DNA from: a virus
IMG/VR virus record: IMGVR_UViG_3300035698_010881
Coordinates: 1-24,682 of that record
Reading direction: 5' to 3' (one strand)
Length of the DNA stretch: 24,682 nucleotides
The notes beneath the pieces were generated by a model. It saw only the letters and a program-made list of their open reading frames with translations, made no database searches and was not told the DNA's origin. Below are positions 13,881-21,800 of the stretch, one piece after another (within the stretch, counting starts at the first letter, position 1; each line of letters begins with the position of its first letter). The position numbers and the translations under genes are program-made.

Positions 13881-15217
13881 GTCTTCCCTTTCCAGATCGC
13901 CGCCCAGTTATCCTTCTTGTAGACGACAACGCAGATATCATTCATGCCATCGGGCAGACTCTTATACTCATACGCCGCGTGGGCGTCGTCTTCCTCGAAG
14001 CGATCGGGTGCTGCATAATCCAAATCGCCGGGGAGGCCAAGATCCAATAGCCCTTCGGATAGGTCTTCAGGCAGGCCATCCCACAGCCGCTCCGCATCGC
14101 CGGGCGAATACTGATGGACCAACGGTGTCCGCTCGCACTCGCCCCCGAACGCCTCCTTGACCCTCTCCACACTCTTGTCGCCGACGGCTGCGCCGGGACT
14201 CCGCATCAGTTCGGCGGTCGACCACAGGCCATCGCCATAGCCATGCTTCCATCTCGCTTTGTCTGCCAGATTCTCGAATTCGATCCAATCGTCGCCGGCG
14301 TCGACCGGAGCGGCGAACCAGACCAGGCCAGGCAGTAGCAGGTGTCCGTCGCAGCCGACTCCCATCTCACCCGGTGTCAGATCGCGATTCTGCACAGAGC
14401 ATGTCCAGACGGCGTCCGGGATGTCCTCGTACACGCCGTCGAGTTCCGGCGTGGCGTGGCAGCACGTTTGGCAGTTGCGGCAGGGGATAGGGACAGCCGC
14501 CTCCTCCATATTGCCCCAGCAAAGGGCGTGGGCATCGCAGTCCTCGCACTTGAAGTTGTCGCTGCGAGTGGCACAGCGTTCCAGCGGGGCGTTACTGCGG
14601 ATGATCCGCTCGGCACGAGCCATGAGCTTCTTGAAGGCTTTAGAGTCGAAACGGACTCGCTCAGAATAGAGATGGTCGGTGTCCTTATTGCGGGCCAAGT
14701 AGAGGGCACGCTTCAGGCCGTTCAGCCCCATGTAGACCTGCATCTGCGCAAAGTGCTTGGGATATGCGACCTCCACGCCGACCTTAACGAGCTTGGCGAA
14801 GTATTTGGCCGCACACGTCTTGAATTCGAGGACATGCCACGTCTTCGGGGCCTCGGGGATGCCCAGGGCGCATCCGTCCATATGGCCGGAGAAGTGACCG
14901 CCCAGAGCACTGACTGCGAATTGTTCGCCGGTCTCGGGGTCGACCTCGTGGACCTCACATCCAATGGCCCGCAATTCCCGGACGAATCGAATCTCTTCCA
15001 AGTCGCCGGTCTCGAAAAGGCGGTACAGCCTGCCCTCGAAATTTCGTGGGACGCAGCCTCGGAACGTGTACCAAAGGAAGCGTTCGCACTCGTGCCCAAT
15101 GATCGAGGCGCCGAGATAGCCACGCGCTGGCTCGGAGTCACCCCGCCGCTTGTGGTACTCATAGATACGCCCGACCGTTTCGGATATCGGGCTTAGATGT
15201 TTACTTAGTTCGCCCAT
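13877..15217 (-). CDS. Cas4/AddB-like PD-(D/E)XK exonuclease with Fe-S cysteines
   Basis: A 446-residue protein. The nuclease core has the GHECERFLWY opening (C44), HMDG (112-115, D114), VLEFKT (129-134, E131 and K133) and QMQVY (158-162, motif with Q and Y). Cysteines C224, C227 and C233 (FKCEDCDAHALCWG) together with C44 make the C...CxxCx5C set that holds a 4Fe-4S cluster in Cas4 and AddB nucleases. A second cysteine group follows (PCRNCQTCC, 246-253) and an acidic C-terminal third. The family degrades or resects DNA ends, providing single strands for annealing by the Sak4-like ATPase and DUF669 protein. Start ATG 15217 has AAGGA about 10 nt upstream. Its first seven residues, MGELSKH, are shared with the DUF669 protein. 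Confidence 0.85.
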   Translation of the reverse strand: MGELSKHLSPISETVGRIYEYHKRRGDSEPARGYLGASIIGHECERFLWYTFRGCVPRNFEGRLYRLFETGDLEEIRFVRELRAIGCEVHEVDPETGEQFAVSALGGHFSGHMDGCALGIPEAPKTWHVLEFKTCAAKYFAKLVKVGVEVAYPKHFAQMQVYMGLNGLKRALYLARNKDTDHLYSERVRFDSKAFKKLMARAERIIRSNAPLERCATRSDNFKCEDCDAHALCWGNMEEAAVPIPCRNCQTCCHATPELDGVYEDIPDAVWTCSVQNRDLTPGEMGVGCDGHLLLPGLVWFAAPVDAGDDWIEFENLADKARWKHGYGDGLWSTAELMRSPGAAVGDKSVERVKEAFGGECERTPLVHQYSPGDAERLWDGLPEDLSEGLLDLGLPGDLDYAAPDRFEEDDAHAAYEYKSLPDGMNDICVVVYKKDNWAAIWKGKT

Positions 15218-15235
15218 GATGGTCTTCCTTGGAGG

Positions 15236-15361
15236 CTAATCAGTGTTGTGTGCGAGGACTGAAAAGATCAACGCAGTGAACAAAAACCATCCCCACCCCG
15301 GCATATCGCTTATCGCCGTTCCACCAGCGTACATAAGACTTACGAGGGCCATACCGCACAT
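15236..15361 (-). CDS. Small two-segment membrane protein, 41 aa
   Basis: Reading from ATG 15361 gives 41 residues, MCGMALVSLMYAGG at the start and WGWFLFTALIFSVLAH near the end: two hydrophobic stretches joined by SDMPG, consistent with a tiny membrane protein. An AGGAG lies about 20 nt upstream, further than usual. The frame also extends upstream through the tRNA-like region, but that part looks non-coding. Phage small membrane proteins include holins and superinfection factors; I see no basis for choosing. Moderate confidence that it is translated. Confidence 0.45.
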   Translation of the reverse strand: MCGMALVSLMYAGGTAISDMPGWGWFLFTALIFSVLAHNTD

Positions 15362-15395
15362 AAAATATTTCGTCGTTTTGCTCCTGTGTTGATAT

Positions 15396-15457
15396 TGCAC
15401 CGGGCAGGATTTGAACCTACTCGAACCTGGGCGGGCGATCAACTCCGCCCCCGGTGC
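15396..15457 (-). ncRNA. tRNA-like structure lacking an anticodon arm
   Basis: On the minus strand, GCACCGG (15457-15451) and CCGGTGC (15403-15397) form a perfect 7-bp acceptor stem followed by A. Immediately inside the 3' strand is a textbook T arm (15420-15404): stem GTAGG/CCTGC and 7-nt loop TTCAAAT, with the invariant G-TTC-A-A-C positions. Between acceptor and T arm there are only 30 nt, against about 42 in normal tRNA. They form one hairpin, GGGCGG/CCGCCC (15450-15429), with a D-loop-like loop (AGTTGATCGC), and no anticodon arm. It could be a deleted tRNA or a functional tRNA mimic. AGGTTCGA and AGGTTCAA occur 10 nt apart, hinting at a slippage duplication. Confidence 0.5.
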
Positions 15458-15461
15458 GTTT

Positions 15462-15524
15462 GCTGGCGTGGCCAAAATCCGTCTAACCGCGGGGCCTTCT
15501 TGGAGTCCGTCGCAGCACGCCAGC
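15462..15524 (-). repeat. 63-nt arm closed by a 9-bp perfect stem
   Basis: GCTGGCGTG and CACGCCAGC pair exactly over 9 bp. Inside, CTGCG/CGCGG can form a second stem around a loop containing GGACTCCAAG. It precedes the tRNA-like arm on the minus strand and has nearly the same length (63 nt against 61), but it has no TTC-type T loop. It may be a folded partner domain or a processing hairpin. Confidence 0.5.
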
Positions 15525-15536
15525 AATATTCAGTTT

Positions 15537-15992
15537 TTAGACCAACTTAACGGTGACAGCAACCTTTGCGGGCGTCGCAACGACGCACTCGGCGAGTTTG
15601 GCGGCCGCGCCGGGATTGTCGGCCCGGATCCTTTCATACGCCTTCTTGTCAAAGTCGTAATGACTCGGCACGAGTGTCAGCGGGATATCCACATCGCCGA
15701 GGTCCAACCCCCGGATCGCCTTGACGTCAGCCTTGTAGTTCAAGCCGCGTTTGACCGTAACTCGCATACCGTCTCCAGCGTCGACGGTCTTGCTACCTTG
15801 ATCGCCCTCAGTTGGCACCAGTTTGGCGATGGCCTTCTCAGCCTCGATACGTTTCGCTTTGGCCAGCGACTCTTCGCGTTTGGCATTGTAAAGCTGTACT
15901 GTGAGCACGTGGATGCCGGGCTCCGTCTGGGTACTCGGGGGAATAGGGGCGGGTGCGTCTTCGCCATTCAACCCATCGCCTTGTTCATTCAT
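15537..15992 (-). CDS. Phage hypothetical protein, 151 aa
   Basis: ATG 15992 overlaps the stop of the zinc-ribbon gene upstream. The N-terminal 30 residues are Pro/Glu-rich and probably disordered. Residues 35-60 form a charged helix (YNAKREESLAKAKRIEAEKAIAKL). The remainder is a compact alpha/beta module with strands MRVTVKRGLNYK and a C-terminal PAKVAVTVKLV, separated by VDIPLTLVPSHYDFDKKAYERIRADNP. I recognise the shape as a common unnamed phage protein found near SSB-like genes, but cannot give a function. Its position after the DUF669 gene suggests a role in recombination. Confidence 0.7.
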   Translation of the reverse strand: MNEQGDGLNGEDAPAPIPPSTQTEPGIHVLTVQLYNAKREESLAKAKRIEAEKAIAKLVPTEGDQGSKTVDAGDGMRVTVKRGLNYKADVKAIRGLDLGDVDIPLTLVPSHYDFDKKAYERIRADNPGAAAKLAECVVATPAKVAVTVKLV

Positions 15993-16171
15993 AATTCAGT
16001 TCCTTCATCATTGTCCGGGTCAATCATCTTAAAGCCGAGCGACAACCGCTCGCCGTAGGTGGGTTCGTCGGGCCGACACGCGGGGCATTCGGCATAGTCA
16101 TCGCCTTCGAGTTGGCAGAAGACGGAGCCGCAGGCCGTGCATCGGGGGTAGGTGGGGACGTACTCGGGCAT
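15989..16171 (-). CDS. Zinc-ribbon protein, 60 aa
   Basis: It starts at ATG 16171, overlapping the TAA of the DUF669 gene (TAATG). The sequence RCTACGSVFCQLEGDDYAEC contains CTAC at residues 11-14, then ECPAC at 28-32, a classical four-cysteine zinc ribbon with acidic linker. The tail is acidic (DPDNDEGTEL). Likely translated by coupling with DUF669. Function unknown. Confidence 0.65.
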   Translation of the reverse strand: MPEYVPTYPRCTACGSVFCQLEGDDYAECPACRPDEPTYGERLSLGFKMIDPDNDEGTEL

Positions 16172-16701
16172 TACTTATCCCAGGGCCTCTTGCCGCCGGT
16201 GGATGCTGCGGGTGCTTCTTCAGGAGGGACCTGAGACCCGCCGGCCTCGTCGCCTTTGGTCTTCGGCGCGGCCTTCGTCTTGCCGCCGCCGCCGATGGGC
16301 CTGTAGCCTTTGACTTCGTTGTCGGGATCACCGTTCTGGTTTTTGCAGACAACGAGCTTCATCTCACACCGCTTGCCGATCAGCATGTCCTCGTCGTCGA
16401 GGAGCGGGATGCCGCACGCCGCCGCCAGATCGCACTGTTCTCGGAAGCCGATGTTTTCGCACTCGGCGTTCGGATTGGACACGTTAATCCACGAGAATAC
16501 CTTGCGACCGTTGAATTCCTCACCGAAGACTACGGCTTCCAATTTTATCCCCACGCCGGTATTCTTGGAATTGCTCTTAATCTCGGCTTTCTCAATCTCG
16601 ACGCCTCGCCAGCCCGCAGGCATCGGAGGGTAGTCGCCTCTTTGTTCCGCGTCTTCGGCCCTGGCCGCGCCGCCCGGTTGATGTTTACTTAATTCGCCCA
16701 T
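16171..16701 (-). CDS. DUF669 family protein (phage SSB-like)
   Basis: A 176-residue member of the DUF669 family, found in phage recombination cassettes and thought to act like a single-stranded DNA-binding or annealing partner. The core (25-135) shows the family signature: YPPMPAGWRGVEIEKAEIKSN, then GVGIKLEAVVFG, GRKVFSWINVSNPN, LAAACGIPLLDDEDMLIGKRCEMKL and NEVKGYRPI. A flexible Gly/Lys/Pro/Ala tail follows and ends GGKRPWDK, reminiscent of an SSB tail for protein contacts. ATG 16701 has AGGAA about 9 nt upstream. The first seven residues, MGELSKH, are identical to those of the Cas4-like nuclease. Confidence 0.85.
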   Translation of the reverse strand: MGELSKHQPGGAARAEDAEQRGDYPPMPAGWRGVEIEKAEIKSNSKNTGVGIKLEAVVFGEEFNGRKVFSWINVSNPNAECENIGFREQCDLAAACGIPLLDDEDMLIGKRCEMKLVVCKNQNGDPDNEVKGYRPIGGGGKTKAAPKTKGDEAGGSQVPPEEAPAASTGGKRPWDK

Positions 16702-16739
16702 GATTCTGTTCCTGTACCTTGGTTAATGGATTGGTTGGA

Positions 16740-17144
16740 TTATGAATGTTTTTCGAGACCGTTTCTTGCCCATGCGAGAACGAATTTGAGATGCCGTACC
16801 AGAAGTCTCGTGGCCGTTCCCTTTGTTGCCTCTATGCAATGGAAGTCTGTTATGGTCCTCAAATCAGTGATTCTTTCACTGCCCCCAAAGGGGAGCCCTT
16901 TTAGATTCGCCGAGAAGGTGTCCGCGTCCTGTTCCACAATGCGAGAGGCATCGCACAGCGGGAAACAAGCCGCCTCAAACTGAGGCCTGGGGCACCAGCC
17001 CTCATAGCCGTCAGGGTAGCGAACGAGATAACCCTCTTCATTGAGGTCTTCGCCCTCTCGCGGCGCCCTTCCGATGCGAGTATTAAATTCGGCGCTCGTC
17101 ATTGGCTCGGCTTCGGTGAGTTTTACGCTTAAGTAGGTTTGCAT
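16740..17144 (-). CDS. Phage hypothetical protein, 134 aa
   Basis: ATG 17144 follows AAGGAG about 9 nt upstream. The N-terminal 60 residues read MQTYLSVKLTEAEPMTSAEF, then EGYLVRYPDGYEGWCPRPQFEAA, a pattern I associate with a widespread small phage protein domain (EGYLV-YPDGY-W-P). The second half, from about residue 68 (RIVEQDADTF ... GSERITDLRTITDFHCIEA ... RHLKFVLAWARNGLE), forms helices and looks like a separate module. Fusion of the two may be natural. No function known. A relation to anti-defence proteins of the Acb2/Tad group was considered for the C-terminal half but is not supported by clear motifs. Confidence 0.7.
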   Translation of the reverse strand: MQTYLSVKLTEAEPMTSAEFNTRIGRAPREGEDLNEEGYLVRYPDGYEGWCPRPQFEAACFPLCDASRIVEQDADTFSANLKGLPFGGSERITDLRTITDFHCIEATKGTATRLLVRHLKFVLAWARNGLEKHS

Positions 17145-17183
17145 TAGTATAACTCCTTAGTTAATGGTCGTGCGCGACCGGGA

Positions 17184-18017
17184 TCACTTGCTTTTGGCCG
17201 GGGCGACCGCCGCCACCGCGTTCTCGAACTCCTGCCAGTCCAGCGGAAGTTCGTAAGGAAGCTGGCCATAGATGCCGCGACCGCCGCCTGGATGGTCGGG
17301 CCGCTTCTGAGTGAACAGATACCGCTTGCCTTCCGTTGTGTCAATGGCGGTCCGCTTCGCCTTGCTGAACTTGGTGTCCTCGCCCTGCTTCTTGACGACG
17401 ACTTTGGTGTTCGCAAACAGGATAACGTCGGCCCATCGCTTCAGCAGTTCAGCGACGTCCCCGTTGTCCAGATCGAAGTCGTACATATCGTAGTCGTCGC
17501 CGGACGGGTTCTTCATCTTCTTCACCCGAATGTGGCCGATGATAATGGTCGACATATTCTTCTCGGCCCGGAGCGCGTCGAAGCCGTCGAGGATGCCTCG
17601 CCATCTGTTGAGAACGGCGGCCTCGCCGGTTCGGAAACCGGGGACCTTGCGAATGTTGGTGACGTCAAACTCTTCGCACACGTCATCATTGATGAGCATC
17701 GCGGCCGCACTCGCCGAATCGAGGACATCGGTGCGGTACTTATGGTCTTCCGAGTAGAGCGAACCGATCGCTTCAAGAATGTCCTCGTATTTCTGACACG
17801 TCGGGAAGATCGGGACGTCGAGGCCGTCCGCTCCCTCCTCGCCGCGAATGGGAATGACGATCGGGTCATTGATCCCAACTCGGGTCATCACTCCTTTTTT
17901 ACTGAACTGGGCTCCGCATCCGAAACAGGTCTTGCCGATCTTCTCGACGCCGAGGACGATGATCCTCGGAGCCCGTAACGTGATGCCCTTGGTGATACTT
18001 TTCAGGTTAAATGCCAT
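17184..18017 (-). CDS. Sak4-like RecA-fold ATPase
   Basis: A 277-residue ATPase of the phage AAA_24/Sak4 type, RecA-core proteins that promote single-strand annealing or recombination. Walker A is GVEKIGKT (23-30). Walker B-like VLDS (98-101) follows a strand. GHIRVK and DYDMYDFDLDNGDVAELLKRWADVILFANTKVVVK match the conserved later strands, and a glycine-rich segment (DHPGGGRGIYGQLP) lies near the end. A 30-residue insertion (GVMTRVGINDPIVIPIRGEE) follows the Walker A helix. The gene overlaps the Tat-signal gene by 11 nt, with AGGAG 7 nt before its ATG. It is upstream of DUF669 and the Cas4-like nuclease, a classical recombination set. Confidence 0.85.
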   Translation of the reverse strand: MAFNLKSITKGITLRAPRIIVLGVEKIGKTCFGCGAQFSKKGVMTRVGINDPIVIPIRGEEGADGLDVPIFPTCQKYEDILEAIGSLYSEDHKYRTDVLDSASAAAMLINDDVCEEFDVTNIRKVPGFRTGEAAVLNRWRGILDGFDALRAEKNMSTIIIGHIRVKKMKNPSGDDYDMYDFDLDNGDVAELLKRWADVILFANTKVVVKKQGEDTKFSKAKRTAIDTTEGKRYLFTQKRPDHPGGGRGIYGQLPYELPLDWQEFENAVAAVAPAKSK

Positions 18018-18507
18018 GGTGGGTCTCCTGTAGTTGGCGAGTTAGCGACTTATTCGCAAGTCGGCGATGATGCCGATACTGAGCCCTGGATGGCTTGAAT
18101 AGCGATCTGAATGCCCTGTCGTCCATAAAGGTCCGATCGTAAACATCGGGACCATACAAAATGAGCCATTGACCGTCGTGGGAGGCTCGCCATGCCCTAG
18201 TCAGGCCGAATATCGGCTTCGTCCAGCCACGGTATTTCCCCGTACCCGTCGCCCCTACTAATCTGGCCACCAGGCGATCGTTCCGTCCAGCGCGATATCG
18301 AATAGCCTTGACTGGGCACGGGGCGGGAGGTATTCCACTATCTAGGGAGTGCCATTTATAGAAAGATAGGCCGTCGCACCCTAGCTCATAATCAGTAACC
18401 GATATCTCCTGAGCGAATACTGGGTCGACGGATTTGGCCACCTCCCCCGCGCCTAACACTCCAGCCGCTCCGCCGGTCAATGCGACCATAAATGATCTAC
18501 GATTCAT
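18007..18507 (-). CDS. Tat-signal exported protein of unknown function
   Basis: A 166-residue protein. ATG 18507 is chosen because AGGAG lies about 8 nt upstream; an in-frame ATG at 18585 lies inside the previous gene. The N-terminus MNRRSFMVALTGGAAGVLGAGEV is a twin-arginine signal: RR followed by F and M, then a hydrophobic segment. Cleavage could follow VFA at about 32. The mature part has aromatic and basic residues, two cysteines (GCDG, APCPVK) and a very basic C-terminus (RAQYRHHRRLANKSLTRQ). No family recognised. Export in an early replication operon suggests an envelope role such as superinfection exclusion, but that is inference. Confidence 0.65.
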   Translation of the reverse strand: MNRRSFMVALTGGAAGVLGAGEVAKSVDPVFAQEISVTDYELGCDGLSFYKWHSLDSGIPPAPCPVKAIRYRAGRNDRLVARLVGATGTGKYRGWTKPIFGLTRAWRASHDGQWLILYGPDVYDRTFMDDRAFRSLFKPSRAQYRHHRRLANKSLTRQLQETHHGI

Positions 18508-18532
18508 AATAGGTCTCCTGTGTGGTTTAAGG

Positions 18533-18745
18533 TTAAAGGGGGCGGGACTTCTTGACCAATTCCAGCCATGCAAATTGCTGGACATAAACTAGCCCCCTAT
18601 CAGGGGAGATGAACCGCCATGAATCGCCCGTTGCCTGGGGGGTATGTAATACTCTGCAATCGCTGAATCTGGCATACGCGGTCCCGTTGGATATAAAAAT
18701 GACATTTATAATATCGCCGACTTCGATTTTTAGTGCATTGCTCAT
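18533..18745 (-). CDS. First gene of leftward operon, 70 aa hypothetical
   Basis: Begins at ATG 18745, directly downstream of a promoter. The 70-residue product, MSNALKIEVGDIINVIFISNG..., looks like a small beta-barrel: strands IINVIFIS, YARFSDCRVLH, WRFIS, GLVYVQQFAWLEL. There is no Shine-Dalgarno at usual distance (GGAG is about 19 nt away), in line with leaderless initiation. No family recognised. An SH3-like or OB-like small domain is possible. Confidence 0.6.
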   Translation of the reverse strand: MSNALKIEVGDIINVIFISNGTAYARFSDCRVLHTPQATGDSWRFISPDRGLVYVQQFAWLELVKKSRPL

Positions 18746-18751
18746 ACAAGT

Positions 18752-18780
18752 ATATTAGACATGCTCCCGGTCGGAGTCAA
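18752..18780 (-). promoter_or_regulatory. Sigma-70-type promoter with UP-like tract
   Basis: On the minus strand TTGACT (18780-18775) is separated by exactly 17 nt from TAATAT (18757-18752). The ATG of the first operon gene starts 7 nt after the -10 element, so transcription would begin at or next to the start codon. An AT-rich tract (about 18781-18806, AAAAATATATTTTATGG on the minus strand) lies just upstream, as for an UP element. The 60-nt gap 18746-18805 holds nothing else. It separates the giant gene from the replication operon. Confidence 0.7.
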
Positions 18781-18805
18781 CCATAAAATATATTTTTCTT
18801 TGAAA

Positions 18806-21800
18806 TTAGTTGCCCGCCTGATTAAAGGCTATTCTGAGCCGCCCGAGTCGTTTTTTCCACGCCGGGGTCCCAACCTTCCGACCGGAGCGCTTACCCTTTA
18901 GTGTGAACCGCCATCGGTCATTGAAGGCCGCGGCGACGAACCTGAAATCATCTTCATACTGCTTATTGCTACGCATCGCGTCAAGCAGTTCTTGCTGACG
19001 AAGTTTCGGCACATCCTCCTCGGTCAGCCGATACGCCGCGTTGCGAATAATCCGGATGTCAGCAGCGACCTGATTATCGACCTGGGCCTGAGTCAGCTTC
19101 AGTTCATAGTAGATGGCCAGCACATCATCGTCGGGTTGCGGCGCATCGATTCGCTTCTTTAGCAGACGGTCCCATACCTGTTTCCGTTCGTTGCGGCTGG
19201 CGACGGTAAAGACATTGACCGCCTCATTAAATGATAGTTTCCTAAAAGAGACTTGGAATGATGTCTGCTTGGCATCTCGCTTGATTCCTGTCCGCTGACG
19301 GGAGGTAAAGCCCTCCCATCGATCGGCCGTGACCTTCTTGCCCGACCGCAAATCGCGGACAAGCTGCCGGCGGCGATCAGACATCTCGGCATCGGCCTGG
19401 GAGATATGCCGCCGCCCGCCCCGCCCGCGGAGATAGTTAATCATCAGCGACTGGGCGGGTGATCGGGTGATATAGGCCGGGGCGGGTGATACACCGGTGG
19501 CACCGATGAGTGCCGCTATCGGAATTGTCTCGCCGTTCTCGTGTAGCTTGAATGCGTTACGAACGGAGAAGGGTGTGAACATGTTATTAACGAAGTATGT
19601 GATTCCCTGCTTGACTTGCTCCGCCGTATCGCCCTCGCGAATCTGCCGACCGAAGTAGTCTTCGTTGCTCCAAAAAATATCAGTCGCAGTGCCCCAGACT
19701 GGATTCAGCTTATGCTGAAGGGTCTTGATCGGGTCGCGAAGCCACGCTACGATATCCTTAGAGTAATGAGGCATCGACAGTCGCTCGTCACTGCCGTCAG
19801 AGTTCTTTCGGCCCGTCCGAGGGAAATACAGGTCTCTCATTTCTTTCGGAGGCTCGCCGGAAAGAAAATATTGCAGTGCCATACCCTGAAGAGCATACGA
19901 AATCGCAGCGCCGAAGGCGTATGCCATTTTGCTCGTGATGATATCCTTATCCTTACCAAACCGCGTCCAGAACGTCGCGGCGTCGTAGGCCCCACCACCG
20001 AACTCTCGAATCGAACCGAGTGTCCAACCAGGCGCCCGGAACGCCAGCATGACTATTTCCTTAGTTGTACGATCCCAATTGAGATTGTCGTAGTTTAGCT
20101 GGCCCATCCGGTTTTCAACGTCATCCCAAGCCTCCGCCATCTCGGACCGAATACGAAAATCATCCCACCCCCGCTTATTGGCCTGCTCGTAGATGTCGCT
20201 GGCCATGTAGTAGAAGACACCCAGTTTAAGGCGGGGCACTTCCCATTTCATAATCGGTACAGACAGCAGTTCCACCAACGACATCGCCGCATGGACCGGG
20301 GCCGCCGCCGCACCCGCAATCTTTGTGCCGACTCCGCCGAACCTGACATTCCTGAAGGCTTGTACTAGGTTCGCCGCCGCATTATTTCTATACGCCGCGT
20401 CCATGCTGGCCCGCGCTCCGGCGTCAAGAGCCGCCTCGATAATCGACCTCATAATAGGATCGGCAATTTCTTCCAACTCCGTCCGCATCGCCGCCTCTAC
20501 TTTTTTACCAAGAGAGTAGACTGTCTTCCACGCCACCGGGGCCTCCGCCAACAGCTTCCCGCCTCCCGCAACATCCCCCCGGCTGATCTTCTGCATACCC
20601 AAGGCGGCAAGCGAGTTGGTCGCGTCGCCCCCAACATTGACACCGTGGAATGCGCTCAGGCCATGACTGATCTGTAAAGTCAGATTACGGAGTCTTCGCA
20701 GCCCCTCGTAGACGTTGCGAATAATTATGTTCTTGCTGGAGCCGAGGCCCGGAGATAAATGGCGGTTGATAATCGTGGCCGCTTCTGCCGGCACAGCCCA
20801 CTTGCCGATTTCATGCACGCCCTTGAGCGTGACCGTCTGCGCACTCGTGCCGAGCACTACCGATCGATCCAGGTTCAGCAACGGCGCCACGGCCTCGTTG
20901 TTCGCCAGAAAGTCTTTCCATACCGCGGTGATCTTCGGTGCGACCTCGGCCATTTTCTTGGGCGCTGCGAGCCATGCTTCGAGAATGACAGCCTCCTTTT
21001 CCGCCTCCTCCCGCAGATACTTACGATGAGACTCGCTGACCTCTGCCTGCCCCTCGATACGCAAGTCGGCCAATGCACGGAACTCTTTACGGATCGCCGC
21101 CCGGTTGGCAGTCCGGTCAGCCTTGACTGGTTGGCCCTCCTTCTTGCCCGACTCGAATACGCGACCGATGGTATGGGCACTGTGTAGCATAAAGTCGTAC
21201 AGGCCGTACCGATCGCCGATCTGATGCCCGATCTCGTGAGCAATGACAGACTCGGGGCCGGCGAAGAGTGTTTTAATCCGCTTGCCCGGACCGCTCTCGC
21301 CCCATCGCCTGCCACGCATCTTTGCCATTCTCTTATACGACACGCCCATCTTGGTCGCAACGCCGAGAAGCTGGTCGACCAGCAGCTTGTCATACGCCTC
21401 TTTCATCGAAAAGGTCGGAGTCGCCCGAACGATCAAATCGGGAATTTCAACGAACTCCCAGCCCTGTCGCTTGTAGTCTGCCTCCATGTCCGAGGGAACG
21501 AATACGGCGAGTCCGAACTCTTTGAGGTCTTGAATGAAATTCTTGCCCGCGACATATTTGTGCATCTCATGCAGTCGCAGGATCACCATCTCAACCGGAT
21601 TGTAATGGGCCAGCTCCAAGCCAGCGTCGAGACCCTCTGTCAGTGTGAGATACTTTCGCTTCTGGAGGAAGCCCTTTGGCACCAAGCTCCGCTTCGACAG
21701 CAGGCCGGATATCACGTTCTTGGCCTTCTTGAGATTCTTAAATAAGTGCGGGAAGTAGTTCTCGATATACTCTTCGAGTACGCCGAACTTCTGGACTCTC

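Larger units (their letters stand above)
15391..15530 (-). ncRNA. Structured two-arm RNA element
   Basis: This gap of 175 nt between coding genes (15362-15536) is filled by nested pairings. An outer stem joins AATAT (15525-15529) with ATATT (15392-15396). Inside are two arms: arm 1 (15462-15524) and the tRNA-like arm 2 (15397-15457), separated by AAAC. On the minus strand the order is outer stem, arm 1, arm 2, outer stem. The complementary ends suggest a discrete folded RNA of about 140 nt rather than leftover spacer. No Rfam class is recognised. Confidence 0.5.

Noticed and set aside
15396-15457. A normal tRNA gene
   Set aside because: Only 30 nt lie between acceptor and T arm. The single hairpin there cannot supply both D and anticodon arms, and no loop gives a correct anticodon with T33.
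15462-15524. A second tRNA in the neighbouring 63-nt arm
   Set aside because: It has a good closing stem but no T loop of the TTC type next to the 3' strand.
15236-15526. A 96-aa open frame covering the tRNA-like region and the small membrane protein
   Set aside because: The first 55 codons fall on the paired arms of the RNA structure and give a peptide with no natural pattern. Only the last 41 residues look like a protein.
16740-17144. Acb2/Tad-type anti-defence protein
   Set aside because: The C-terminal helices show only loose similarity in composition; key motifs could not be matched by eye.
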